Shown: positions 8,258-14,948 of the stretch, one piece after another
Layout: every line of letters starts with the position of its first letter
How positions within the stretch are numbered: position 1 is the first letter of the stretch
Origin: Candidatus Gottesmanbacteria bacterium
GTDB lineage: Bacteria; Patescibacteriota; Microgenomatia; UBA10105; UBA927
Direction of reading: 5' to 3'
Assembly: GCA_016199185.1 (NCBI GenBank)
Contig: JACQHE010000057.1
Location: 1 to 33,385 of the forward strand
Length of the DNA stretch: 33,385 bases
The notes under the pieces: generated by a model
Told to the model about the DNA's origin: nothing
The model's database searches: none
The model's input: only the letters and a program-made list of their open reading frames with translations
Program-made: the position numbers and the translations under genes

Positions 8258-8374
8258 TTATTTTTTAGACCTACGGACTCGTCAGACTCCAGCCTCTATC
8301 GGTGTCAAAAAAACTGCGGCCGCAAGTAAAATGATCCCTTCGTGAAAACTCACCCCTTGACACGCCGTGAAAAA
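8258..8374. other. intergenic stretch before mraZ; no gene seen
   Basis: No supported gene. There is a NotI-type palindrome TGCGGCCGCA-like core near 8316-8325 and a TTGACA at 8357-8362. The TTGACA lies about 45 bases before the mraZ -10, too far to be its -35. I see no convincing terminator hairpin. Confidence 0.4.
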
Positions 8375-8418
8375 TGGGAGAGTATGGATATAAATGGGAA
8401 GAAGTGGTAGACTTGGGA
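8375..8418 (+). promoter_or_regulatory. MraZ operator: direct repeats TGGNN at 10-bp spacing
   Basis: TGGGA (8375), TGGAT (8385), TGGGA (8395) and TGGTA (8405) are spaced exactly 10 bases apart; a further TGGGA is at 8414, 9 bases on. MraZ is known in E. coli to bind TGGGN direct repeats with 5-base spacers upstream of its own gene, and this array has the same layout. The repeats cover the -35 to -10 region and run up to the mraZ ATG at 8420, which predicts autorepression of the dcw cluster. Confidence 0.78.
8405..8413 (+). promoter_or_regulatory. extended -10 promoter of mraZ
   Basis: TGGTAGACT fits an extended -10 and overlaps the fourth MraZ repeat. Six bases separate it from the mraZ ATG, the same distance as at glyS and murE, so the mRNA may be leaderless. 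Confidence 0.5.
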
Positions 8419-8419
8419 C

Positions 8420-8824
8420 ATGAAGTTATTCCTTGGGGAGTATGACCATGCTTTAGACGATCGGGGCCGCGTAACGCTCCCGCGTAAGATCAGGCAAGAG
8501 ATAGAAGATCGGGAAATAGTATTAGCCAAAGGATTTGATCCATGCATCTTTGGGTTTGATAAAGGGAGCTGGGAGCACGAAGCGGCCAAACACTTGGAGG
8601 CGCCGGTCACGGACGAAAGGGCTCGAAACTTACGACGATACCTGTTTGCCGGTGCGCAAAAAATAGAGGTGGATAAGCTTGGACGCATACTCTTGCCTGC
8701 CCAGCTCAAGGAATACGCTTCTATCGGCGGAGAAGTCGTGGTGATCGGCGCGGGAGATCATTTTGAGATTTGGGATAAGAGCAATTGGGAGAGATATGAA
8801 AAAGCACACGCCGGTCATGGTTGA
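8420..8824 (+). CDS. mraZ: transcriptional regulator MraZ
   Basis: MraZ is a ring-forming DNA-binding protein with two AbrB-like SpoVT folds that represses the dcw operon in bacteria where it has been studied. The 134 residues hold both copies of the diagnostic DxxGRVxLP pattern: LDDRGRVTLPRKIR near residue 12 and VDKLGRILLPAQLKEYA near residue 80. Length is normal for the family (about 140-150). It stands first in the cell wall cluster, behind its own operator at 8375-8418. Its 3' end overlaps rsmH by 29 bases. Confidence 0.96.
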   Translation: MKLFLGEYDHALDDRGRVTLPRKIRQEIEDREIVLAKGFDPCIFGFDKGSWEHEAAKHLEAPVTDERARNLRRYLFAGAQKIEVDKLGRILLPAQLKEYASIGGEVVVIGAGDHFEIWDKSNWERYEKAHAGHG

Positions 8825-9614
8825 GGAGGTATTGGAGGGGTTAAACGTACGAGAAGGGGGAAGATATATTGATGCGACGTTCGGACTGGGCGGTCACAGT
8901 GGCGAGATTGTACGACTGGGAGGGGATGTGTTAGGTATAGACGTGGATCCGGAAACGCAGGCGGTTCATGGGAATTTTCGGGACATTGAAAGGATCGCAA
9001 GAGAACACGGGTTTGATCAGGTGGATGGGATACTTTTTGATCTCGGCGTATCGAGTCATCAATTAGACACGCCGGAGCGGGGATTTAGTTTTCGGTATCC
9101 GCATGCCCTCCTTGATCTGCGGATGAACCCGGAGCAAGGAGCGCCGGCATCAGAATACATAAAAAAACTTTCAGAAGAAGAATTGTATGAAATACTTGCA
9201 ACGTTTGGTGAGGAGAAGCTGGCTCGGACAATTGCTCACGCTCTTGTGGGCGCCCGTCGTGTAAGGCCTTTGACAAGTGTGGGTGATGTCGCTCGGGTTG
9301 TGGTTGAAGTAGTAAGAAATTCGAAAGAAACGACGGCAACGCTTGCGCGGGTCTTTCAGGCGATCCGGATAGCCGTCAACGACGAGCTTGGGGCCCTCAA
9401 GGAGGGACTACGGGGCGCCCAAAGACTGTTGACGAGCGGGGGAAGGCTTGCAGTCTTAAGCTACCATTCGCTTGAGGACCGCGTTGTCAAGCGGGAGATA
9501 GGGCGGCTGGGACTGTGGGCAGTTACCAAACGACCGATGAGACCAAGCATTCAAGAGCAGCAGGAGAACCCGAGATCGCGAAGCGCAAAGTTGCGCATAG
9601 CAGAAAAACTATGA
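8796..9614 (+). CDS. rsmH: 16S rRNA (cytosine-1402 N4)-methyltransferase RsmH
   Basis: RsmH methylates N4 of C1402 in the 30S decoding centre and is a standard member of the dcw cluster. The 272 residues carry HTPVMVEEVLEGL at the N-terminus, the SAM-binding YIDATFGLGGHS, LFDLGVSSHQLDTPERGFSF, AIRIAVNDELGALKEGL and LAVLSYHSLEDRVVK. It is slightly shorter than the usual roughly 300. The ATG at 8796 is chosen because the family sequence starts there and GGGAGAG lies just upstream; an upstream in-frame ATG at 8763 would add 11 unrelated residues. It overlaps mraZ by 29 bases and shares ATGA with ftsL. Confidence 0.96.
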   Translation: MKKHTPVMVEEVLEGLNVREGGRYIDATFGLGGHSGEIVRLGGDVLGIDVDPETQAVHGNFRDIERIAREHGFDQVDGILFDLGVSSHQLDTPERGFSFRYPHALLDLRMNPEQGAPASEYIKKLSEEELYEILATFGEEKLARTIAHALVGARRVRPLTSVGDVARVVVEVVRNSKETTATLARVFQAIRIAVNDELGALKEGLRGAQRLLTSGGRLAVLSYHSLEDRVVKREIGRLGLWAVTKRPMRPSIQEQQENPRSRSAKLRIAEKL

Positions 9615-9904
9615 TGAAGTCATGTATTCGATCAGGCATACGGCTTCTTCCTATCGTTGCTGTTGTGCTGCTCGTCGTGGAGATCCTCGTCACCAACGAG
9701 TTGGCAGGATTTGGCAAGAAAGTCGCCCAAACTGACCGTGCCATTGATACGCTTAAGGAAGAAAACCAACTGTTGCAGGAAAAAGTCGCTTCACTTTCTT
9801 CGCTTCTGACCATCGAAGAAAAAGCCCGTGTCTTGGGTTTTACCACGACGTCTGCGGTGGTCACCATCGGTACAGAAGATGTGGCGTTTTATCTTCAACC
9901 TTAA
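9611..9904 (+). CDS. ftsL: FtsL-like septum protein
   Basis: This 97-residue protein has a short cytoplasmic start, one membrane helix (about residues 11-30, LLPIVAVVLLVVEILVTNEL) and a coiled-coil-like outer segment (AIDTLKEENQLLQEKVASL). That is the layout of FtsL/DivIC proteins, which are poorly conserved in sequence; the call rests on layout and on position between rsmH and ftsI. FtsL joins FtsB and FtsQ to activate FtsW-FtsI at the septum. The ATG at 9611 overlaps the rsmH stop (ATGA). The frame is open further upstream, but that part lies inside rsmH and lacks a membrane-protein start. Confidence 0.8.
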   Translation: MMKSCIRSGIRLLPIVAVVLLVVEILVTNELAGFGKKVAQTDRAIDTLKEENQLLQEKVASLSSLLTIEEKARVLGFTTTSAVVTIGTEDVAFYLQP

Positions 9905-11577
9905 TGGCTAGGATCTGGATAATTTTTTCTCTTATACTCGTTTTTTACGGTCTGCTGGTTGTGCGGCTTTTTTACTGGCAGGTGATGCGCTCATCCCAAC
10001 TTCGGCTGGAGGCGGCGTCGCAGTACTATGTGACGTTTACGCTTCCGGCTCAACGGGGAGCGATCCTTGCCTCCGACGGGAAGCCCTTAGTCCTCAATCA
10101 GTCTGCATATTTGGCGTACGCAGAGCCCAGAAAAATAACTGATATTCCCTCTTTCGCTTCGCAGGTGTCGGCATTGCTAGACTTGGAGAAGGGTGACATT
10201 CAGACTTCTCTTTCCGAGCCCGGCCGTGTTTGGGTGCCTCTCGCGCATAAGGTAGAAGCTGCGCGAGTAAGCGAGCTTAAAGATTTGAAACTCGCGGGTC
10301 TTGGCTTTGAAAAAGAGCCCAGGCGGATGTACCCGGAAAGTTCCATGGCTGCCCATCTCGTGGGATTTGTGGGAAGCGATGAAAACGGGAATGACCAGGG
10401 GTACTTTGGCATCGAAGGGTATTATGACCGGGAGCTCGGCGGCAAAGACGGGATGCTGCAGCTTGAGAAGGACGTCCGAGGGCAGCCCATTTTGGTGGGA
10501 GAAACGCGCCGCATCGAGCCGGAGGACGGCAGAAGCCTGGTATTATGGCTGGACCGCACCGTAGAGCGAATAGTAGAGAATCGGCTGCTTGAGGGAATAG
10601 CAACGTATGGCGCAAAAGAGGGATCGGTGGTCGTTATGGATCCCAAGACGGGCGGGATAGTGGCGATGGCGGGTGTGCCAAGCTATGATCCGGGCACGTT
10701 CAGCCTGTTTGACAAAGACGCCTACAAAAATCCTTTGGTCGCAGGTACCTATGAGCCAGGGTCAACGTTTAAGGTACTGGTGATGGCTATGGGGGTGGAT
10801 CGAAATGTTGTGACGCCCACGATGATGGCGGAAGAAACCGGGCCGGTGCGGGTGGGCGAGTACTTTATCCGCACCTGGGATGACAAGTATCGTGGGATGA
10901 TCTCCATGACGGACGTGTTGGTGCACTCCAGTAACGTGGGCATGGTGTCTGTAGCAAAAAAGCTCGGCCGCGAGGGGATGCTTCGCGTCATTGCCGGGTT
11001 TGGGTTTGGGCAGTCCACAGGGATTGACCTGCAAGAGGAAGCCAGCTCAAGCGTTCGGGAGGACGATGCGTGGGGGGAGATAGACTTGGCGACGGCTTCA
11101 TTTGGTCAGGGGATAGCCGTTTCACCCATCCAGATGGTGCGGGCAGTGGCGGCTATCGCCAATGGTGGTGAGCTTGTCGAACCACGGGTGGTTAAGGAAA
11201 TACGCGATGGCGCGGGCAAGGTGGTGCCGATCAAGCCCAAGAAAGCCCGATCAGTCATATCGCCCGCGTCTGCGCGGGTACTCACGGAGATGATGATCGC
11301 GGCAGTCGACCGCGGAGAGGCAAAGTGGGCCAAACCCAAGGGCTACCGGATAGCGGGGAAGACCGGCACGGCGCAGATTCCGGTTGCCGGGCATTACGAC
11401 GACAAAAAGACGATTGCTTCATTTGTAGGTTTTGCGCCGGCGGATGACCCGAAATTTGTCATGCTCGTGACGCTGCGGGAGCCCACGTCCAGCCCCTGGG
11501 GCTCCGAAACCGCAGCACCCCTGTTTTTCACCATCGCCAAGGATTTGTTTTCGTACTACGGCATCGCGCCTCAGTAA
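9904..11577 (+). CDS. ftsI: peptidoglycan D,D-transpeptidase FtsI/SpoVD (class B PBP)
   Basis: This enzyme cross-links stem peptides at the division site. The 557 residues have one N-terminal membrane helix (about 5-24), a PBP dimerisation domain (QRGAILASDGKPLVLNQ, about 45-200) and a transpeptidase domain. The active-site motifs are intact: S287-T-F-K290 (SxxK), S342-S-N344 (SxN) and K486-T-G-T (KTGT). No PASTA domains follow, so the protein ends right after the catalytic domain, like FtsI and unlike many SpoVD/PBP2x proteins. The start shares one base with the ftsL stop (TAATG). A separate promoter for murE starts 4 bases after its stop. Confidence 0.95.
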   Translation: MARIWIIFSLILVFYGLLVVRLFYWQVMRSSQLRLEAASQYYVTFTLPAQRGAILASDGKPLVLNQSAYLAYAEPRKITDIPSFASQVSALLDLEKGDIQTSLSEPGRVWVPLAHKVEAARVSELKDLKLAGLGFEKEPRRMYPESSMAAHLVGFVGSDENGNDQGYFGIEGYYDRELGGKDGMLQLEKDVRGQPILVGETRRIEPEDGRSLVLWLDRTVERIVENRLLEGIATYGAKEGSVVVMDPKTGGIVAMAGVPSYDPGTFSLFDKDAYKNPLVAGTYEPGSTFKVLVMAMGVDRNVVTPTMMAEETGPVRVGEYFIRTWDDKYRGMISMTDVLVHSSNVGMVSVAKKLGREGMLRVIAGFGFGQSTGIDLQEEASSSVREDDAWGEIDLATASFGQGIAVSPIQMVRAVAAIANGGELVEPRVVKEIRDGAGKVVPIKPKKARSVISPASARVLTEMMIAAVDRGEAKWAKPKGYRIAGKTGTAQIPVAGHYDDKKTIASFVGFAPADDPKFVMLVTLREPTSSPWGSETAAPLFFTIAKDLFSYYGIAPQ

Positions 11578-11580
11578 AAA

Positions 11581-11589
11581 TGCTATAAT
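11581..11589 (+). promoter_or_regulatory. extended -10 promoter of murE
   Basis: TGCTATAAT is a near-consensus extended -10. Six bases follow before the murE ATG at 11596, so the predicted start site is the A of the ATG. No ribosome site is visible upstream, in keeping with a leaderless mRNA. Confidence 0.7.
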
Positions 11590-11595
11590 ACAGGG

Positions 11596-12777
11596 ATGAT
11601 TCGTGGCCTCAAAGGGCTTTATCACTGGCTGGAAGCGCTCATAGCCAGCATCTGGTTTGGTTTCCCTAGCCGCAAACTCACCGTGATCGGAGTGACCGGC
11701 ACGGACGGCAAGACGACGACAACCACGCTCATCTACGAGATTCTCGCCTCTGCAGGATACAAGGTATCCATGATTACCTCCGTCCACGCCGTGGTGGCCG
11801 GTAAAACCTATGACACCGGCTTCCACGTGACGAATCCGCGCGGCTGGCACGTGCAACGGTTCTTGCGGCAAGCAGTTGATCACGGGGATACGCATTTTGT
11901 GCTGGAGGTTACCTCACATGGTTTGAGCCAGCACAGAGTGGACTTTGTACGGTTTGCCGTGGGAGTCTTAACCAACGTCACGCACGAACACTTGGACTGG
12001 CACAAGACCTTTGATGCGTACCTCCGGACAAAAATTTCCCTGCTTAGACGAGCCCGCGTGGCGGTCATCAACCGAGACGAGGCGGAAGTGTACAACAAAG
12101 CGAGTGAGCTTCTTCGCCGGAAGCGGGTCGTGACCTACGGCATCCGTCGCGATTCGTTGATTAGTCCGAAAACACACCCATTCACCACTAAACTCATCGG
12201 TACGTTTAACCGCTATAATTGTCTGGCGGCCATCGCCGCCACGGACGCGTTAGGCGTGCCGCTTAAATCGGTTCGAGCGGCTGTTGGGGCGTTTGGCGGG
12301 GTTAAGGGTAGGATGGAAGAGATTGTCCATAAACCCTTCCGCGTCATCGTCGACTTTGCCCACACCCCCAATGCCATCGAACAGGCACTTAAAACCATCC
12401 GGAAATCCACCAAACGCCGTATCATTCATGTGTTTGGCAGCGCAGCGCTTCGGGATAGGACCAAGCGGCCCCTCATGGGAAAAGCATCAGGCAGATACGC
12501 AGATGTGATTGTCCTTACGGAGGAAGATTATCGGACGGAAGACGTTAACAGGATTATAGACGAAATCGCCTCGGGGATACCCGCGGGAAAGGTCGTGATG
12601 CGCCTGCCAGATCGGGATGAAGCCATCGGCTATGCGATTGCCGAAGCTAAACCCGGCGACACGGTCATCATTACCGGCAAGGGGCATGAAAAAAGTATTG
12701 CCCGGGGCAAAATCGAATACCCATGGAGTGACCAAGAGGCTGTCAAAAAACATCTGCGATATGCTGCAAAAAATTGA
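11596..12777 (+). CDS. murE: MurE-type UDP-MurNAc-dipeptide ligase lacking domain 1
   Basis: MurE adds the third stem-peptide residue to UDP-MurNAc-L-Ala-D-Glu using ATP. The 393 residues begin almost directly with the central ATPase domain: P-loop GVTGTDGKTTT at about 32-42 and SHGLSQHRVDFVRF. The C-terminal domain has KGRMEEI, VDFAHTPNAIEQAL and ITGKGHE. The uridine-binding N-terminal domain 1 (about 90 residues in typical MurE) is missing, replaced by a short hydrophobic lead (LYHWLEALIASIWFGF). The motif that selects the added residue, DNPR in diaminopimelate enzymes, reads E-D-Y-R here (LTEEDYRTED). The added residue therefore cannot be predicted. The gene has its own promoter and overlaps pgeF by 17 bases. 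Confidence 0.88.
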   Translation: MIRGLKGLYHWLEALIASIWFGFPSRKLTVIGVTGTDGKTTTTTLIYEILASAGYKVSMITSVHAVVAGKTYDTGFHVTNPRGWHVQRFLRQAVDHGDTHFVLEVTSHGLSQHRVDFVRFAVGVLTNVTHEHLDWHKTFDAYLRTKISLLRRARVAVINRDEAEVYNKASELLRRKRVVTYGIRRDSLISPKTHPFTTKLIGTFNRYNCLAAIAATDALGVPLKSVRAAVGAFGGVKGRMEEIVHKPFRVIVDFAHTPNAIEQALKTIRKSTKRRIIHVFGSAALRDRTKRPLMGKASGRYADVIVLTEEDYRTEDVNRIIDEIASGIPAGKVVMRLPDRDEAIGYAIAEAKPGDTVIITGKGHEKSIARGKIEYPWSDQEAVKKHLRYAAKN

Positions 12778-13477
12778 CGTAGGGTATCAGTCGTCATTGC
12801 TTAGGCCATTTGAACATGTTCATCATGGATTTTCCAGCCGCAAAGCCGGTGACATGAGACATGATGCAGGAAACAGGAAACGTTTTGCCGGTGCGCTTGG
12901 TTTGGGTCAGTCACCGGTCTTTGCTCAACAGACGCACGGCAATACCGTGCCGGGCGACGGACTCGTGAGTACTACTTTTCCTGTTGCAGTGGTTACCGCA
13001 GATTGTGTTCCCATGCTGCTTGTTGATCCGGAGAGCAAAGTGTTCGGTGCTATTCATGCCGGATGGAAAGGGACTCTGGGTGGCATCATAGTAAACGCGG
13101 TGCGGGCGATGGTGCAGTGCGGCGCCGCCAAACAACGTATCTACGCCGCCATTGGCCCGCACATCGGCGCGTGCTGCTACGGGGTGCCGGAAGAACGGGC
13201 GCAAGTCTTTATAGATCGATTTGGTACGGACGAGAAGATGGCGTTTCAGTCTGACGGGAAATGGCACCTGGACATCGGGTGGGCCAATTACCGGCAGCTT
13301 ATCGAAGCTGGTGTACTATCGGATCACATAGACGCACCGCCCACGTGTACATCGTGCCAGAACGACGAGTTCTTTTCCTACTGTAAGGATTCAAAGGAAA
13401 CATACGGTGAAATGATGGCAGTCATCGGGTTACGATCTATAGTAAAAAAGCGCTTCGCTCGCCGATCCGCTCCGTGA
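12761..13477 (+). CDS. pgeF: peptidoglycan editing factor PgeF (YfiH/laccase-domain family)
   Basis: This 238-residue multicopper-polyphenol-oxidoreductase-fold protein (DUF152) shows the family's metal-site blocks: QQTHGNTV, TADCVPMLLVD, AIHAGWKGTLGG and AIGPHIGACCYGV. In E. coli YfiH/PgeF is reported to prevent wrong residues, such as L-Ser, from staying in UDP-MurNAc precursors; relatives also have purine nucleosidase activity. A position directly after murE fits the editing role. The ATG at 12761 lies inside the last codons of murE. The frame is open upstream, but that part is the murE overlap and is unlike the family. Its stop codon forms the first bases of a 32-bp palindrome. Confidence 0.9.
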   Translation: MLQKIDVGYQSSLLRPFEHVHHGFSSRKAGDMRHDAGNRKRFAGALGLGQSPVFAQQTHGNTVPGDGLVSTTFPVAVVTADCVPMLLVDPESKVFGAIHAGWKGTLGGIIVNAVRAMVQCGAAKQRIYAAIGPHIGACCYGVPEERAQVFIDRFGTDEKMAFQSDGKWHLDIGWANYRQLIEAGVLSDHIDAPPTCTSCQNDEFFSYCKDSKETYGEMMAVIGLRSIVKKRFARRSAP

Positions 13478-13506
13478 CAAAATAAACCACGTGGTGTATT
13501 TTGTCA
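13475..13506. terminator. 32-bp near-perfect palindrome at the pgeF stop
   Basis: Arms of 16 bases with a single mismatched pair, from the TGA of pgeF (TGACAAAAT...) to ATTTTGTCA, centre CCACGTGG. As RNA it forms a hairpin with T-rich 3' arm at the end of the first dcw block and could end transcription in both directions. It shares its outer 9 bases on each side with the palindrome at 13823. Confidence 0.6.
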
Positions 13507-13520
13507 ATTCTCTTAACGTT

Positions 13521-13602
13521 AGGGATATACGAAGTTTTTCTGGAACAAAGTGGAAGAAAAATTTTGGTGAGGGGCGAGCCGAGCCCCGAATCGTATATCC
13601 CT
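13521..13602. repeat. inverted repeat with inner GC hairpin
   Basis: Arms AGGGATATACGA (13521-13532) and TCGTATATCCCT (13591-13602) match perfectly over 12 bases. Within the loop a second hairpin, GGGGC-7-GCCCC (13571-13587), forms. TAAC and GTTA boxes flank the outer arms (CTTAACGTTA on the left, TTGTTATACG on the right), an arrangement similar to attC-type recombination sites. Confidence 0.65.
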
Positions 13603-13671
13603 TGTTATACGCCCTGACGACTGAAAGGAGCGAAGAGTAAAACGTAATCGTTCACGAGTTGGCAAACGAAC

Positions 13672-13711
13672 GTAGTCAATTTGACTAACGGCCGTTAGTC
13701 AAATTGACTAC
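13672..13711. repeat. perfect 40-bp palindrome
   Basis: Twenty-base arms without a spacer, centred on CGGCCG at 13691/13692. Each arm contains a smaller dyad, TAGTCAA-n-TTGACTA, so the site is four related half-sites. It could form a cruciform or bind a dimeric protein; no gene covers it. Confidence 0.85.
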
Positions 13712-13731
13712 TTCATCCGTAATGGTACTAA

Positions 13732-13750
13732 CGCAAGGTACTTCCTTGCG
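13732..13750. repeat. short perfect hairpin
   Basis: CGCAAGG-TACTT-CCTTGCG: 7-bp stem with a 5-base loop, lying between two larger palindromes. No T run follows it, so it is not a classic terminator. Confidence 0.5.
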
Positions 13751-13822
13751 AGTTCAAACACCGCGTTCTGTTGCATCGTTCACCACGTACTGTTTGATCG
13801 TGTTTGATCCCATCATCCACGC

Positions 13823-13856
13823 TTGACAAAATTACGCCATGGCGTAATTTTGTCAA
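13823..13856. repeat. perfect 34-bp palindrome
   Basis: Seventeen-base arms without spacer, outer sequence TTGACAAAAT...ATTTTGTCAA, centre GCCATGGC. Its 32-bp core matches the length and outer bases of the palindrome at 13475, while the centre differs by paired changes. Confidence 0.85.
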
Positions 13857-13864
13857 AACTAAAA

Positions 13865-13898
13865 ATAGCTTCGCAAGAACCACTCCTTGCAAAGCTAT
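13865..13898. terminator. bidirectional hairpin terminator downstream of the minus-strand genes
   Basis: ATAGCTTCGCAAG and CTTGCAAAGCTAT pair over 13 bases with one mismatch and an 8-base loop. A T6 run follows on the plus strand (ATTTTTT), and TTTTTAGTTTT follows on the minus strand. It lies 100 bases past the stop of the minus-strand DUF5676-like gene and probably ends that transcript. Confidence 0.65.
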
Positions 13899-13997
13899 CG
13901 GATTTTTTACCTATCACAAAATCGTCGTGCCTGTTTTGCTAACTCGTGAATGGTTACAGTAAAACAAATGCATCTCTATAATTAAGAGAAGAAAATT

Positions 13998-14261
13998 TTA
14001 TCTCGACACCTTGTTGTATATCAGTGCAATGCTTGCACCCAAAAGCCAAAATACGCTAGCTTCAACTACTGTTCCCAAAAGTATATGCGACATACTCGTA
14101 TCAAATTGGGTTACTTCGAGATGTAAGCCTGCAACAAAAAGATTCATAGCCCATTCATACGAGTCTGGAGCTATGGCAACCCAAGCATGAAAAATGGGAT
14201 GTAAAATGACGTCGATAATTGCCAGCGTATTTGCGAAACCGATAACGTTGAATTTTTGCAC
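13998..14261 (-). CDS. DUF5676-like small membrane protein
   Basis: This 87-residue protein has two hydrophobic segments (about residues 5-32 and 59-83) joined by a stretch with a His and acidic residues. The pattern FANTLAIIDVILHPIFH, GLHLEVTQF, LLGTVVEASVFWLLGASIALIYN resembles the DUF5676 family (N.LA, W/LH..L, G......WL.GA..A.+YN), a small membrane family of unknown role. The GTG at 14261 is the assumed start. An AAGGAG lies 11 bases before an in-frame ATA at 14288, so a longer form with a rare start codon is possible. It lies on the minus strand within the island, last of three genes reading the same way. Confidence 0.68.
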   Translation of the reverse strand: MQKFNVIGFANTLAIIDVILHPIFHAWVAIAPDSYEWAMNLFVAGLHLEVTQFDTSMSHILLGTVVEASVFWLLGASIALIYNKVSR

Positions 14262-14373
14262 GTAAATTAAGTTGCGATGTGAGTTTATAAAATTTTCTTC
14301 TCCTTTTCAATAAATAATAAATGTGTGCGAAATTTGGGTGAATCCTGAGCGAAGTCGAAGGAGTAACCCCATA

Positions 14374-14390
14374 TACTGTGTTAGGTGATG
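14374..14390 (+). repeat. GTTAGGT box, copy 1 of a conserved 17-bp site
   Basis: TACTGTGTTAGGTGATG matches TTCTGTGTTAGGCGATG at 14936-14952 at 15 of 17 positions. On the minus strand it reads CATCACCTAACACAGTA and carries the stop codon of the VOC gene. It behaves like the 5' (R'') box of an attC site for the minus-strand cassette. Confidence 0.6.
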
Positions 14391-14788
14391 TTTGATTTAT
14401 TACCAGTGTGTTTTGTAAAAAACGTAATTTCAAATCCCTCAGGATCAGTTATCTTGAAAGACGTATCACCCCATGAATTATCTCTCAGGCCGAAAACAAT
14501 ATTCGTTCCATTTTGAAACTTTTTCCATAGCTCCCAAACATCTGAGACTTCGAGTGAGAGGCTACAACCAGTAACTGGTTGATATTGGTCTGGAGAAAGC
14601 AATTCTAGTGTTGCAACACCAGTGTCGAACATTACCCCTTTTTCATCTTCTCCAGCACCCCATTCATCTATGACAGGAAACCCGAGTACTGTTTCGTAGA
14701 AATGCCTAACGAGCTCGAAGTCTTTCGGATACAATTTTAATCTAAATTCGCCAACTTTTGTTAAAGGATTCCAAACTTTATTTCTCAT
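14381..14788 (-). CDS. VOC (glyoxalase/bleomycin-resistance fold) protein
   Basis: This is a 135-residue protein with the babbab VOC fold: EFRLKLYPKDFELVRHFYETVLGFPVIDEWG, then MFDTGVATLELLS, then SLSLEVSDVWELWKKF and the family ending WGDTSFKITDPEGFEITFF. VOC proteins use a metal site for isomerase, dioxygenase or drug-binding functions; the substrate is not readable here. The ATG at 14788 starts just before the fold. An ATG at 14848 is in frame, but that extension would run through the attC-like box. The stop codon TAA is inside an ACCTAAC box (14380-14386), as often seen when an integron cassette gene runs into its attC. Imperfect 19-bp inverted repeats bound the gene. Confidence 0.85.
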   Translation of the reverse strand: MRNKVWNPLTKVGEFRLKLYPKDFELVRHFYETVLGFPVIDEWGAGEDEKGVMFDTGVATLELLSPDQYQPVTGCSLSLEVSDVWELWKKFQNGTNIVFGLRDNSWGDTSFKITDPEGFEITFFTKHTGNKSNIT

Positions 14789-14808
14789 AGGATAACAAAT
14801 CAAATTTC

Positions 14809-14948
14809 GCCTAACGTCCCGGTATATGTGATGTTCCGCTGCATCCATATTTTATCAGATTAGAATCTGCAGCGGAATATGCCTGCCCCCTTTGGCGCGC
14901 GTGCGGAGCGAAGTGCAATCGAGCGAAACCGCTTATTCTGTGTTAGGC
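14809..14948 (-). repeat. attC-like site between the asparaginase and VOC genes
   Basis: Read on the minus strand, this 140-base stretch begins with GCCTAAC and ends with the exact complement box GTTAGGC. Between them lie an inner pair TTCCGCTGCA/TGCAGCGGAA (14868-14877 and 14834-14843) and a small CAGATT/AATCTG dyad. Length and outer boxes fit integron attC sites (RYYYAAC...GTTRRRY); clear L-box pairing next to the outer boxes is lacking. A TGATAAAAT promoter-like element on the minus strand ends at 14849 and may drive the VOC gene. Confidence 0.5.

Larger units (their letters stand above)
13644..13957. repeat. 314-bp stretch bounded by imperfect inverted repeats
   Basis: 13644-13667 (GTAATCGTTCACGAGTTGGC...) and the reverse complement of 13934-13957 (GTAACCATTCACGAGTTAGC...) match at 20 of 24 positions. 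The unit encloses the palindromes at 13672, 13732, 13823 and 13865. It could be a small non-autonomous mobile element; no target-site duplication is evident. Confidence 0.5.
13507..13997. other. 491-bp palindrome-rich non-coding region
   Basis: No coding sequence is supported on either strand. The stretch holds at least five inverted repeats, listed separately. It is the left part of the accessory island. Confidence 0.7.

Noticed and set aside
8163..8345. Plus-strand 60-codon frame rich in Cys and Leu
   Set aside because: It overlaps the better-supported 41-residue gene in another frame and has no ribosome site or family resemblance.
8282..8353. Minus-strand 23-codon frame (GTG start, hydrophobic EGIILLAAAVFLTPIEAGV) before mraZ
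   Set aside because: It resembles a membrane segment, but there is no proper ribosome site and no longer frame, and it partly overlaps the mraZ upstream region.
8357..8362. TTGACA as the -35 of mraZ
   Set aside because: It is about 45 bases from the mraZ -10; spacing does not allow one promoter. Possible elements nearer to it are weak.
7932..8419. tRNA or other RNA gene in the gap after the anchored protein
   Set aside because: I saw no cloverleaf arms or T-loop GTTCRA pattern in a suitable layout.
13507..13997. CRISPR array in the palindrome-rich region
   Set aside because: The repeats are different palindromes, not regularly spaced copies of one unit, and no cas gene is present.
14789..14848. 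Longer VOC protein starting at ATG 14848
   Set aside because: The added 20 residues would be encoded by the attC-like box, and the VOC fold begins right after 14788. Kept only as a possibility.
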